From contig CAMZMU010000027.1 in assembly GCA_947311845.1 (NCBI GenBank), forward strand, positions 31,635,723 through 31,699,722: a stretch of 64,000 nt of DNA. Direction: 5' to 3'. This DNA comes from Poa pratensis (taxonomy: Eukaryota > Streptophyta > Magnoliopsida > Poales > Poaceae). Both the position numbers and the translations under genes were made by a program. Under the pieces are notes generated by a model. The model made no database searches and had not been told where the DNA came from. It was given only the letters and a program-made list of their open reading frames with translations. Below, piece after piece: positions 1-10,899 of this stretch (position 1 is the first letter of the stretch; each line of letters begins with the position of its first letter).

Positions 1-30
1 TGAGGCGTGGCTCGCTTGCTGGGCTGGGCC

Positions 31-780
31 TTTTTTTTTCATACTTGTATTCATACGAAAAAGGGAGCCTTACACATCCAGATACAAGCAAAGAAAGAAC
101 AGAGAGGAAACCAAGAACAGCGGTGTCACACTCCATCTTCAACCTCCAGGTCGCCCGGCATGCCGTCCCTCCACCGTCGAAGACGCCGAAGAAACCAGCC
201 GCCAGGAACACCCACCATGGGAGCAGAAGAGCTCCTAGCCCGAAGGCGGTGACGAACCGCAGTATACACCAACTCCGTGGAGCTGGATCTGAAGCCGACG
301 AAGCAGTATCGGCCGGGGGGGCTCCCCAAGCTCGATCTGCACCAGATCTGGGGCCAGCGCCGCAGATCCTCCACCTGTACACCACAAGCCCGCACAGCCG
401 CCGTCTTGAATCCCCTCCGCCGGCCTCCTATACACTCGCCACGAACCTGCCGTCGCCGCCGGAGATAGCAACGATAGGTAGGTGACTCACCCGCAGCTCG
501 GCAGCGCCGTCGAAGACGACGCCGGAACGGGGAGCCGCAGAGCACCAAAAGGTCGACGCCGATGACCCCACCACGCCAGCGCCGCCCCAAATCTCCCTAT
601 CTACACACCGGAACGCATATCCGGGGATTCCCCACCCTCCCGCCGCCATAGCGTCCGGCGGAGGGTGAGCAATCCCGCGGATACGCCGGCGGCCGCCGGG
701 AAGACCCGAGTCGCCTCCGATTCGCCTCTGGGCACTGTAGAGAAGGAGAGGGTTCCAGAAATGGGGTCGAGTGATTATGA
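31..780 (-). mobile_element. Retroposed cDNA-like insertion with poly(A) tail and 16-bp target duplication
   Basis: The 16-mer CTTGCTGGGCTGGGCC occurs at 15-30 and again at 781-796. The first copy is followed directly by a run of nine T. Read on the minus strand this is an insert of about 750 bp ending in poly(A), flanked by a target-site duplication, as expected for non-LTR (LINE-type) reverse transcription. The insert is GC-rich, and the minus strand is open in several frames (for example 126-590 and 428-649), but I recognise no protein domain. It could be a processed pseudogene, a 5'-truncated LINE or a non-autonomous retroposon. The mechanism is well supported; the source is not. Confidence 0.7.
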
Positions 781-970
781 CTTGCTGGGCTGGGCCTTGA
801 TGCTGCCTCAGCTGGATAGCATCTACCAGTAAAGAAAAGAACGTGCGTGCATCTAGAAAAAACGTGTACGTGCATGCCTACCAATTGGATTTTTTTATAG
901 AATCGAATAAGAAAGACATCGGTAAATTAAAATCAGACCCAAATTACAATAATGAGAAATCAAACGGTTG

Positions 971-1115
971 TAATTAATTTTAACAACTGCCGATGATCCA
1001 TGGGAAAACAATATACCAAATACTCTGCTCATGATTAGTAATAATTAATTTTAACAACATGCCGATGATCCATGAAAAAAGAATATCCCAAATAATCTGC
1101 TGATCATGATCAATA
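971..1115. repeat. Two-copy tandem duplication, unit about 71 bp
   Basis: An AT-rich unit starting TAATTAATTTTAACAAC at 971 is repeated from 1042 with a few mismatches and small indels. It lies in otherwise featureless AT-rich DNA between the retroposed insert and the broken PIF transposase. No coding potential is seen. Confidence 0.7.
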
Positions 1116-1610
1116 ACAAATAGACAAATACCTCCGTCCAAGCCCAAGCATATCCGCGACTTTTGTATGAAGTCAGATTGAGATGATTGCCATGGAAAAG
1201 TAGATACAGAGAGGCACACTGCGGTTGTTCAGCTTTGGGGTCCGTCGGTGCATGGGCCCCTCTCTCCGGCTAGGGTTAGCCATGAGGCGCGTGTCGGTAT
1301 AAAACATAATGGCGACACTGTGAATTTCATGAAGAAACCCTCGTGAATCAGAGCAAGGAGTCAGGTCGAGGCGTGCGAGACAAGGAAACAAAACATTTAC
1401 AAGGGAGGAATCCAGGTGGTGAGGGTGGATTAGTGGCAGAGTTTCGGCGTGTAATGGATGTTTGTCTTTGTCAGGTCCTCTGGTATATATAGGTCGAGGT
1501 GGTGCATGATCGTCATGCTCCTAGGGTTTCGTTCTTGCCTTGTATGTTAAGTCTTGATCTTATAGCCTTCCTTTGAATGTAGACCGTATTCGAGTAGATC
1601 TTCGTAGAGT

Positions 1611-1689
1611 CTTGGTGCGGTACGGTAGGTCTAGGTCGGTGCAGAAGCTTTTGTAATAGAGCCTTGGTGCGGTACGGTAGGTCTAGGTC
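1611..1689. repeat. 27-bp identical direct repeat
   Basis: A 27-bp segment containing TGCGGTACGGTAGGTCTAGG occurs at 1611-1637 and 1663-1689. It lies exactly where homology to the PIF transposase stops on the minus strand, so it marks the broken 3' end of that gene. Confidence 0.7.
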
Positions 1690-1694
1690 TAGGC

Positions 1695-2510
1695 CATTGA
1701 TCTCATAGGTCACGTCGGGTGCATTGCCATTGGAGAGCATGTTGAACATCGGAGATCACTGAAGCACGTTGATGTCATTGTGCGAGCCGGCCATGTCAAA
1801 AATGAGTGCCAAATCCACAAATCTTGTGATGCCACGACATCAAGTACGACCGTGCACGCCCCAACATGGCCTTTGTACTGCCCCTGCCAAGCAAATGGGC
1901 AGTTCCTCCACTCACAGTGCATACAATCTATACTTCTAATCATCCCTAGAAAGCCTCTGGCCTCGTTGATGGACAAGAGCCGGGCCATGTCCTCAGAATT
2001 GGGTTCCCTCAAATACTCCAAGCCGAAATCCTGCACCACAGCTCTGCAAAACTTATACATTGCTTCTAGGCACGTGGATTCACTCATCCGCACGTACTCG
2101 TCAACAAGTTCATAGACAACTCCATATGCAAGTATGCGAATTGCGGCCGTGCATTTCTGATAGGGCGAAAAGCCGAGGGTACCACACGCATCTCTTTTGC
2201 ATATGAAATAATTATCAAAATGCATCACCCCCAACTGGATACGACTGAACAATAATCTTCTCATCCGGAAACGGCGCCAAAAAATCTTGGGAGGATATGT
2301 GGGTTTCATCCGACGAAACTAGTCCCCATAGAGCTGGATATGGCCAACTGACATGTTCTTGTGCAAGGCAGGAGAACGGCCCGGCAACGACCCTCGGAAC
2401 ACCAGCCGCATCCTCTCTATGTACTCATTGACGATGAGGGTGGCAACCAGGCCGTCACTCTCATCATCGGAGGAATCGCCCTTGTAATACCACTCATTAG
2501 AGCTATCCAT
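1695..2510 (-). pseudogene. PIF/Harbinger-type transposase (ALP1-like), broken
   Basis: The minus-strand translation from the ATG at 2510 has the plant PIF/Harbinger (DDE_Tnp_4) pattern. An acidic N-terminus (SSDDESD) leads to LIVNEYIERMR, then FWRRFRMRRLLF, YQKCTAAIRILAYG and DEYVRMSEST. The first catalytic aspartate is in SIDCMHCEW, followed by the typical NCPFAWQGQYKGH. The second aspartate (HNDINVL) survives only in another frame, because the reading frame breaks near 1795. A stop codon follows it, and similarity ends after TYEING near 1695, so the third acidic residue is missing. A further frame break falls near 2310-2320. The active enzyme would cut and paste DNA with a second Myb-like protein; none is seen nearby. 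This copy cannot be active. GC-rich sequence above 2510 up to about 2990 may be the rest of the transposon. Confidence 0.85.
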
Positions 2511-3303
2511 GGCCGAGTTCGTACCTGAGTTGTTACCGGGGCAAACGGCTGAACACCTTGTGGCCGGCGTCGGGGCCGCGGGCGCTGCGAGAGAGATGGC
2601 CGCAAGATTCACCGGCTGTGACGGGGAGGAAGCTGCTCCGGTCACGGCGGGGAAGAGGAGCAGGAAACGGCGTCCCCTGATTGGCCTGCAGTGCCAAATT
2701 GGGGTGCCGATGATGGTGTGGCAGCGAGAGGGGCGAAGGAGGCGGAGGAGATTGTGGTGGGGAATGGTCTGATACATGGGCCAGGGGCGGACTAGGGAGG
2801 ACAGAAGAGCGCTCCGCACGTGTCTGTGGCTGACGCAAACCTGGCCCAAATTTGGACCGAGAATGAGTCGCGGCGGACAAAAAACGGACCTCGGTCCGTT
2901 TATGTCGTCCCGTTAGGCCGTGTTTTTGCCTCCCATGGATAGGAACGAACGTACGTAGACTCGATACGTCGGTCCGTTGGAGTCATCCTTACCCTACATA
3001 CACGGACATACGTGACGACCACGTGAGTCTAGCGCGCCCTCGTGCGGATGAGTAGTGGAGCTAAATCAAATGCCGATCGATCAAGTTTGACATCAATGGG
3101 TTCGGTTCGCCGTTCGCACGTACCATCAGGGACTGCCTGCGTACCATGCATGCTACACCGAACTACCCGATACAAGTCTTCCCACAGAGGCTCGATCCCA
3201 GCCCTGCGTGTCGAGCTTCTTCGCCTCACCTGTGATTTTTTCAGGTTTACAGCACAGCAGACATCTTCTTTTTTTTTTTGAGATTCACAGCAGACATTTT
3301 TGT
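2511..3303. other. Non-coding stretch, possibly the 5' end of the PIF/Harbinger element
   Basis: This is a GC-rich 5' flank of the broken transposase. It includes a short palindrome around 2880-2900 (AACGGACC...GGTCCGTT). I found no convincing terminal inverted repeat or TTA/TAA duplication, and no gene. Confidence 0.3.
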
Positions 3304-3311
3304 GTCCACGT

Positions 3312-3486
3312 CAGTGGCGGAGCTAGAAGTAGCGGCCAGTGATGTCAAACCTCAAAAAATTTACAGTGTTGTCAGAAATTAGAATTTATAGGGTCAATTA
3401 TGGTGTATTTAAAGCAGAGGTTTTATTGTTCATCAATTTTTTGTGTGGTCGCTTGACCACATAGTGCATGAGCAGCTCCGCCACTG
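3312..3486. mobile_element. hAT-type MITE, 175 bp, with perfect 8-bp target duplication
   Basis: The element starts CAGTGGCGGAGCT and ends with the exact inverse AGCTCCGCCACTG (13-bp terminal inverted repeats). The 8-mer GTCCACGT flanks it on both sides (3304-3311 and 3487-3494). An 8-bp duplication with CAGTG-like ends is the hAT signature. It has no coding capacity and would need a transposase from elsewhere. Confidence 0.9.
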
Positions 3487-3494
3487 GTCCACGT

Positions 3495-5513
3495 ACGGTA
3501 AGCATGTAAACTTTTTCAACCATGTCTTCGTCTTCCGGATCTCCGAGCTAGCATGGTGCGGTAAAATCGCAATGATTCTGCTAACAACCGCGAGTTGATT
3601 AACCTGACTTGAAGTGAAACTTAGCGCGGCCTTTACGTGGATACCTCACCAGTCACCATGACCAAACCACCGTTCACCGATCGATCGGGCCGTAGTATCA
3701 TGTCAAGATCTTCTCTTGCCCATTGGCCGGCCGTCGCCGCCGACTCATCATCATCATCGTCAGCCTTTCGAATCACGTCACGTCGAGCGCGCGTCCCCTT
3801 CCAATTCCAACGCCACAAGCGTGAGCGAGCGAAGTAGGAAAAATATCGCCGCGGAGCCCGACTTTGTCCCGCGCGCGGAGTCTATCTCCATTTGGCAGGT
3901 TGGATTCGGGGTGACGCGAGCGTGTATACGCCCGCCGGAGCGTGACCTGCCGCCACGTCGCCGCCGGCGAGAGGACACGCAGGCATGGCGAGCGATCCTT
4001 GTGGCCTCCCGACGTTTTTCTTCGTGGTCTACGGCCGGTCGCCGGTCGCCATGCCAGCCGCTCGTGCCGGGACCCGGGGAGCAGCTGGGCCTACGGTTTG
4101 CTAGACCTTTGCTGGAGGATTAGTTTAGTGAACAACCACTCCACGTGTCTCGACTTTTGTTCCTTTGATGATCTCGATTGCCAGTGACGTCCCGCGGTAA
4201 GCATGCCACTGGACACTGGCTGCTGTCTCAATGTCACTGTCATTACGGGGGGGAAGTGATAGGAACAGCGATACATCATGGGGTACAACGACTACAATCG
4301 TGTACTTACTATGTGCGTGTTTCTAGTCTATCTCCTTTCCTTTGCCTTGGCGTCTACTCGAAACAAGCAGATCGAATGGCGGGCCGCAGCCACTTGCCTG
4401 ATTTGGCCAGATTCTATACCCATACGATCGATGTAATCTGCTCATGTCACCATTGGGTCACACACAGGAGTCGAGTCGACTGCACGAAACTTGCGAACCC
4501 GGACTGGAAGGGGGGGACATGGTGTGGATTGCAGGGGGGAACTTTTATAATCGTATCCCAGGTCCAGGTGGAATGTTGCTTTCGGAGCTACTCCCTGCGA
4601 TATCTGCGGTACAGTACAGAGATTATGAAACGGTTAGCAGATATTTGCCACACTCTTGTTTTCAGTCTGTGAACCCCTATTGATTTTATCTTTTAAGTCA
4701 AACCTTTTACTGTTTGGCCAAATTTTAAAACTCTAATTCCCATACAAATTTCACCCTAAAAGCAAACACTTTAAAAGGGACGGAGCAGCTGGAAAAGTGT
4801 TCCCGGACACCCGTGATCCTGACGTTTTGAAAAAATCAAAATAGAAAATTACGAGTTTCAAAAAATCTGAACAAAAAAATTTCTGGATGTGGCCAATAGT
4901 GTATTCTACAAACCTGCAAAATATCAAATTTAAACACATTGCATTCTGAGCTACACAAAAATGAAAATATCTAATAAATTTAGAGATTTAAAAATAAACA
5001 TATTCAGTTCCACACTTTCGTCATTTTTCTATAACCCAGAGTACAAACTATTTGATGTTGATTTTTGGCACATTTCTAGAATACACCGATGGCAACTCAA
5101 ATCGATTCAACGAAAGAGCAAAATAATTTGGACAAGATGCCCTTCTTTTTGGAACTGGCATGCAGCATCAATTTTCATGATCCTCAGCACAAAAAGGCAG
5201 AGCAAGCAACAAAAATGCTTCACTGGATGGTAGGCGTTTTCCCACAAAGATAGGAGTATATTATTGCAATGCACAAGTTAACTCGCACACGGTCGTGGAA
5301 TAATTGAGAATCTGATAACCACCTTAGCATGACAGGGCGGTAAAGTCACAGGGACTAATGACAACTCATGCAACTACCACCCATCCAAACCCACCGTTGA
5401 CATTTATCCTCCAGTCCCACGAGGGCGACAGTCAGAGCGAACAATAAGACAATATATATCTATTAGCTGATTGCGCTATCTCGTACTGCAGCCAATTTAT
5501 ACTGGCACTACTC
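3495..5513. other. Intergenic region, no gene recognised
   Basis: Positions 3630-4120 are GC-rich with several overlapping open frames and no recognisable domain. Positions 4590-4790 resemble a decayed Stowaway MITE (TACTCCCTGC at the left, GGGACGGAG at the right), too diverged to call. Positions 4790-5230 are AT-rich repeat-like sequence. Positions 5240-5513 probably include 3' UTR or downstream sequence of the MAM33-like gene. Confidence 0.4.
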
Positions 5514-5596
5514 TCAATCCTCTGGTTTCTCTTGAACAGGCAAAAACCTGTCCACGCAGCCCTCAAGGGTGATCTTGAGTAGGGTGTTCTTATCAT
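5514..5596 (-). other. Candidate alternative terminal exon of the MAM33-like gene
   Basis: On the minus strand a pyrimidine-rich acceptor (TGCTTTTCAG) precedes 83 nt that read openly to a TGA at 5514-5516, giving the peptide NDKNTLLKITLEG and onward to QEKPED. A donor, A|GTGAGC, lies inside the normal last exon, with the last exonic base at 5949. Joining 5949 to 5596 keeps the frame and would replace the short repetitive tail EPKPEPKTE with a 28-residue tail (268 aa in all). Frame, donor and acceptor are visible; that the splice is used is inference. Confidence 0.35.
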
Positions 5597-5916
5597 CTGA
5601 AAAGCACAAACCTGGAGTCAGATCTCCGCATTCGGTAATATCATGCGGTAGTGGTGAGTTTATTTCAAAGCAATCAAACACTCTAGCAGTGTGACAGTAT
5701 CCATACTTCTTTTCCTTGCGAACAAGCAGGCATAATTACCTTATCAACACAATATCATAACATAACACATAATGTGTTCTAATACTGGACTCTTTTACAG
5801 TGACAACAATATCGTTTGACGTCAACTTAAATGACACCTACCCATATGAAAGATGTATGTGATCAGATGTAAAACCTAACAAGATGCAATTTACAGAGAA
5901 AAAGTTGCAATGCAGC

Positions 5917-8900
5917 TTACTCGGTCTTTGGCTCAGGCTTTGGCTCACTGATGAATGTTCCCACACTCTTGAACCAGCGTACCAGGTTACGGTGATCTTT
6001 CACGTAAAGCCAAGCTTGTAGAAATGGAAAGAGCTTCTCGTTTATGCCACGGGCCTCAATGTAAAGATGGAACGCATCACGCATTTTCTCATCCAATTCC
6101 CTGTCGATCAAAAGCAAAACTCTATATATTACAAATAAAACGTAGCAAGTCAACAAGGCATCGGTTCCATGTTAGTATTATCATGTTTGCAATGTATCAA
6201 CCAGTCTTACCGGCTAGCACCAATACAGACCAGAATTAGTTTATCAGCAGGCACTAAACAATTAAACATCACATGACTTATGCATACCAGGTATGACAAG
6301 CAACCATTATCCAAGCAGCTATGTGAAGTTGCAAACACAACAGCAGCATACATCACCAATCGATTATTACAAGAAACGCCTTTCCAGATTTGATTAGATC
6401 AATGGAGAACACAGTTCAGGATCTTTTAGTATAACAATTTGAAGTTTTTCAGTACTGGAGTGCACTATATAGCAGAACTAAGTAGGCACATACATTTATC
6501 TGCAATTATTTCCTTTAGGATCTGATAGCAGTAACTAATAAAGCCTACTATCATGTAACATTACAACTGACATCAACCTAGTGCACAGTCAGCCAGTCAC
6601 TACAACATGGCTACAGGCCAGAGTCTTGATCGAAGTGTCTAACAAGCTCAATGTGCGATTGGTTTCGCTGATGTGCCTACTGGTTGATTTGTCAGATATG
6701 TATGATAGTTGCTGTGGGAGCTTGTTTTGCATCAGAGGAAAATGGTTGCAGCTGGGTCTGCTGTAATTGCGTAGGCTTTGTGAAAGACCAGGTCGCTAGG
6801 AACAATGCCTACTTTTGCAATTGCCTAGCAACCTTGAGACCATTGTTACACCAAGTACGTTACTGGATGATCTCTGGTCAAATCTGCAGAAGGAAAACGG
6901 ACAAAAGGCTCCAACAAGGATCCAGAAGACAAAGGTAGCTGCAAAGGTGTTTTGATCGTGCCGAAGGGTGGCAGCAATGACTAGAAGATTGCTTTGACAC
7001 CTTGATCCTGATGGCAATGACATGTGTTGCCTGATGCTTGCGTTTTTTCAGTTGCCCTGTTTCTGCAGGGCCTGGCGATATGTTGCCTTTTGCAACTATC
7101 CAAATGTGTTATTCCATTGCTTGTAGCTCAGTTTCATCTGTGTAACATAGAACTATAGGTCTATTTTTGTTTTCTGTTAGCTATTGGTACTTTGTTATGG
7201 ATGGTTTGGTTAATGAAATAGGGGACAAATCCCTTTCCCCAAAAAATAAATCTCGACTGTATCAAAAATTGCTTTTTAAAAAGGGATACTGTAGCAAATT
7301 GCTATTTGTTAACACACTCATTTATTTTCTTTAGTTATCTCGACTGTCAGTTTTCTGGACATACGGTTACTGACTCACTGACTGAAAAATTGACTTGGCA
7401 TGAGTATCGAGTTTTGAGAACATTGGTATACCTAAAACTTTTCCTTGACACAAATATCTGTATTTCGACAACCCATTGACTACAATTACTACAGAACTCT
7501 CCTAGCAAAAGTGCAAAACAATGGCAATTTTTTATTTCAGACAAACCAGCAAGCAATATGCAGTTGGAATATCTCCTTACACCAGTTGCAGGATCTTCTT
7601 AGATATTAGTGCCCATCTCAAAAATCCTTGACAGCCTGCTCCTGGTCCTGGACACCTGAATTGCCTAGTGCCTACCATGATTTAGGACCTATTGTTTATA
7701 ATCAAAACTACTATCATTGAGCTTAGGCCTTCAGACTCATAGCTAGCAACTAGCAAATCCGCTTAACCATTCTGTCTGCCAGAATCATACTAGAGCATAT
7801 AAACAGTATATGTATACCTAAGCACGGTTAACACCAGATGTGCCAACTAAATTAGTAAAATCACAATTCATACTTCTTGGGAATTTGTCATGTCAATGTT
7901 GCATACTGAAGGTAATCAAGCTGACTGCCCACTAAACAATTTTGTTGCGCAGCAAATCAGGTTCCTCAAAAAATAGAGCAGTGATACAAACATGCTCCTC
8001 GACAAAATCAGAAAACAATTAAATTCGTACTTCTTGGGATTTTCATTAGTGCCCTTCTCAAAATTCCCTGACAGCCTGCTCCTGGACACCTTAATTGCCT
8101 AGTGCCTACCATGATTTCGGACCACTGTTTATCATCAACACTACCATCATTGAGCTTAGACCTTCAGAATGATATCTAGCAACTAGCAAATCCGCTTAAC
8201 CATTCTGTCTGCCAGAATCATACTAGAGCATGTAAACAATCAATGTATACCTATAACACCAGCTGTGCCACCTAAATTTAGTAAAATCAATTCGTACTTC
8301 TTGAGGTTTTCACGCTTCAATGTTGCAAACAAAAGGTAATCAAGTTAACCGCCTACTAATCACAATTTTACCGCGCAACAAATCAGGTTCCTCATAAACT
8401 AGATCACGATACAGGCCTCCACCGAGCAAATTCAGAAAACAATTAAATCCGAAGGCATTCGCAAGAGATAACTCACTGGAATATGCGACCCTGGTACTCG
8501 CCACCTCCCTTCGACCCCAGCGCCACCGCCGCCGCCCCAGATGGCGCAGTCTTGGACCGAAGGCAGACGGAATGGATCCCCACGGCGTCGGGATACAGTC
8601 CACATAGGAACTGCATCGACTTGCTGCTCTCCGGCCTGGAGATGTCGACGTGGAGGAAGAGCTGGCTAATTGACTCGCTCGCCCCGCCTCCGGCGTCAGA
8701 GTCGGAGACATCAGAGTCGGCGCCGGGGGGCATGATGTTGGCGAGCCTGGCGACGGAGATGGATATCTCCTCGCCGGCCTCGCCGTAGACGCGGCGGAGC
8801 ACGGGGCCCGAGGACTGGTCCAGGGCGCCCTTGACGATGGTATAGGGCCTGGGCGGGCTTATCTTGGGTGGGGGCGTCATTTTGTTGACCTCGAGGTAGT

Positions 8901-9048
8901 GCTCCTTGAGGGAACGAAGGAGGATGGAATTCACGGCCGACGAGGACGCGACTGCGGTGGCCGCGAGGGTTGGGCGCGGCCGTGAGGTGGAGAGGGCACG
9001 GCGCAGGAGGGCGCAGCTGGTGGCGGAGGGGGCGGCGCGGCGGAGCAT
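5917..9048 (-). CDS. Mitochondrial glycoprotein (MAM33/p32/C1QBP) family protein, two exons
   Basis: Exon 1 is 9048-8477 and exon 2 is 6100-5917, giving 251 residues. Intron 8476-6101 has a GTGAGT donor and a CGACAG acceptor and splits the codon of Q191. The ATG at 9048 is preferred over one 30 codons upstream, because MLRRAAPSATSCALLRRALS is a typical arginine-rich, acid-free mitochondrial presequence (about residues 1-45). Family landmarks follow: RSLKEHYLEV, an acidic loop (DSDVSDSD), ISQLFLHVDISRP, LQF-type FLCGLYPDAVGIHSV, and the C-terminal block ELDEKMRDAFHLYIEARGIN, then FPFLQAWLYVKDHRNLVRWF. Known members form acidic doughnut trimers in the mitochondrial matrix and act in respiration, translation and chaperone-like roles; the plant role is less clear. 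The frame is intact, and this is the only convincing host gene here. The gene stands alone, with transposons on both sides. Confidence 0.9.
6590..7250. other. Intron segment resembling the 3' end of a retroposon
   Basis: Within the MAM33-like intron, the plus strand around 7020-7246 reads like a plant LINE 3' UTR and ends in CCCCAAAAAATAAA. I could not find a target duplication or a coding remnant, so the assignment is tentative. Confidence 0.25.
7605..8448. repeat. About 420-bp imperfect tandem duplication inside the MAM33-like intron
   Basis: The segment 7605-8024 (starting ATTAGTGCCC, ending CAGAAAACAATTAAAT) is repeated at 8045-8448, next to exon 1. Shared landmarks in the same order include GCCTAGTGCCTACCATGATT, TCTGTCTGCCAGAATCATAC and CAAATCAGGTTCCTC. 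The units differ by scattered substitutions and small indels, so the duplication is not recent. No coding sequence is seen. Confidence 0.9.
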
Positions 9049-9222
9049 CTGTGGCGGCGAGGAGGAGAGAAAGGGTTTAGGGGTTAGCAGCACCAAGGAA
9101 TGGGGAATCGGCGATTTGTTCGTGACATGTGGGGACAATGGATATTGTTTGCAGTCATTAATCCGTCAAATGCCCCAACGCGAATTCCTATCAAATCTCT
9201 CCATATCGGAGGCGATATACAC

Positions 9223-9481
9223 GAGAACCTGACTGTGGTACAATAGTTAGAACCCACCAGAGGTTAAATCTCAGATTTGACATAGATATTTCTCATTTAG
9301 GTGGAATATTCTTCAGTGGGAGGTAACGTTTCCGTCGACAGCGAGTCGTTTGTGGTGACTTCGTCAATCTCAAGACCCGACCACCGGTTTAGTCTTTCGG
9401 AGGTGCTCATATGGGTAGGGTGTGCGTGTGGGTGCACGTGTATGTGAACGTCTGTTTTGTACTGTGTTTCGCAAAAAAAAA
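9223..9481 (+). mobile_element. tRNA-derived SINE with A tail
   Basis: A box A-like TGGTACAATAG near 9236 and a box B-like GGTTAAATCTC at 9263-9273 are spaced as in a tRNA-type Pol III promoter. The body continues through GGAGGTGCTCATATGGGTAG and a GT-rich stretch to an A11-type tail near 9471-9481, as in grass SINEs. A 13-bp flanking repeat (AGGCGATATACAC at 9210-9222, AGACGACATACAC at 9482-9494) matches at 11 of 13 positions and is probably the diverged target duplication. SINEs use LINE reverse transcriptase. This copy lies about 175 bp upstream of the MAM33-like start codon. Confidence 0.7.
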
Positions 9482-9586
9482 AGACGACATACACCCTTTC
9501 ATATCTATTTCAATTTTTCAAATGGGAATACTGAATACTATTCACCACTTTCCACCCCACAACGTACATACAATGCTCTCGATGCG

Positions 9587-10045
9587 CGACGTAGCTTCAG
9601 TGACCTGCAGGTCACAAGTCACGGAGCGAATTGGGTGAATTTTGTTCCTCCGTTTTAGATCCAACGGATAAGATTTATCCAAATCTAAAACTAAAAAAAT
9701 AAAGCTTTTCAAAAAACGAAAAAATTCTAGTAAATCATAAATGCTTCGCTAGCTATACAGTGAAAGTTTCAACTGATTTGGACCAATCGTTCATAAATAA
9801 ATAGTTTTTTTAGTTTAAAACATAAAACGCTATTTATACACAAAGCACTAATCGAAGTACGAAACTTTCACAGAGTACAAAACGAAACATTTATGATTTA
9901 ATAGAATTTTTCAGTTTTTTCTAAAAAGTTTTATTTTTTAGTTTCTGATTTAGGAAAATCTTGTCCGTTGGATCTAAAATGAAAGGACGAGATTCATCCA
10001 AGTAGCTCGGTGACTTGTGACCTACAAGTCACTGAAGCTGCGTCC
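9587..10045. mobile_element. Long-inverted-repeat MITE, copy 1, 459 bp
   Basis: The left end (CGACGTAGCTTCAGTGAC) and the reverse complement of the right end (GGACGCAGCTTCAGTGAC) match, and the inverted repeat continues for well over 100 bp, including TTTTAGATCCAACGGA in both arms. A second copy of the same family and exactly the same length lies at 11682-12140. No target duplication is readable here. A Mutator-type MITE is suspected from copy 2. Non-coding. Confidence 0.75.
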
Positions 10046-10899
10046 GTGAAAGTGTAATAGCGCTACATAGGGCTCCTTTGATTAAAAATAATACCATAGG
10101 ATTTCCAAAGGATTTTGACCCTTAGGAAAAAATCATATATGCGTCGTTTTCAATTGATTCGTAGAATTGAATTTTAGCAAACATAGTATTACATTACACT
10201 ATGTTTTTTGAAGGAAATTTTCCACCCACTCAAAACTCATTTTACATTTTTTTGCTTTTCTCGTGCATCAAACACTACTTAGCGAAAATTTTGGTAGGCT
10301 CTAAAGTATGTAAGATTCAACTCGACATAACCTTGGCGCCGCCGATCCACCTCGTCCTTGTGGACTTAGTGTCATGGTGGATCTCGGCCCTTTTCAGCGG
10401 TAGGGCTCCGTTCTTACATGTTATTTGTGGTTGGCTAGGGTTTGTGTCCTAATTCGAGAGATGAACTAGGTGGCGGTTGTTCCCTGACGATGGAATAAGA
10501 TTCTCCCTGCCTAGCCTCCGTTCGGTGAGCGTGTAGAGGTGTATCTACGACAGATCTCGTGTGATAAGTCGGTGGTTGTCTTCAGTGGATCTGTTTGGAT
10601 CTGATATTTGTTTGTTTTTATTTGTGTGTCTATAAGTTTGATTTTTCTGATCTATACTTCTCGTCATCAGCGGGGTTGTTGTTCGGGTGCGTTGGTCATG
10701 TGATGCTTAGCACGAGGATTTCCCGACTGTATAGTAGAACAAGGTTCGCCCGGCTCTGATGACGAATGGTGATGACAGTGGCGCGCCTTTGGGCTCCATC
10801 TATACGGATGTCATTTTTGTTGCTTGGCGTTTTTGTACTGGCTTTGACAGTTGATGCATAGATCAGAGTTTTTCCTATTAATACCCGGGAAGATCATCC
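10046..10899. other. Non-coding repeat-like sequence
   Basis: Positions 10067-10280 begin GGGCTCCTTTGATT, like the end of a common grass MITE, but no matching other end is found. Positions 10330-10880 resemble a retroposon 3' or UTR region, with T-rich transcribed-looking sequence ending near CAGAGTTTTTCCTATT. No domain and no target duplication are seen. Confidence 0.3.

Noticed and set aside
4590..4790. Possible decayed Stowaway MITE
   Set aside because: Only short, imperfect similarity to Stowaway ends, no intact inverted repeat and no TA duplication.
7249..7346. 11-bp direct repeat ATCTCGACTGT in the MAM33-like intron as a target duplication
   Set aside because: It flanks only about 76 bp of AT-rich DNA without a tail or element ends. 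It may be chance.
9049..9138. Upstream in-frame ATG for the MAM33-like protein
   Set aside because: The 30 extra residues do not look like part of a presequence, whereas the ATG at 9048 begins a typical mitochondrial one.
9578..10054. 9-bp target duplication for MITE copy 1
   Set aside because: The nine bases on the two sides (CTCGATGCG and GTGAAAGTG) do not match.
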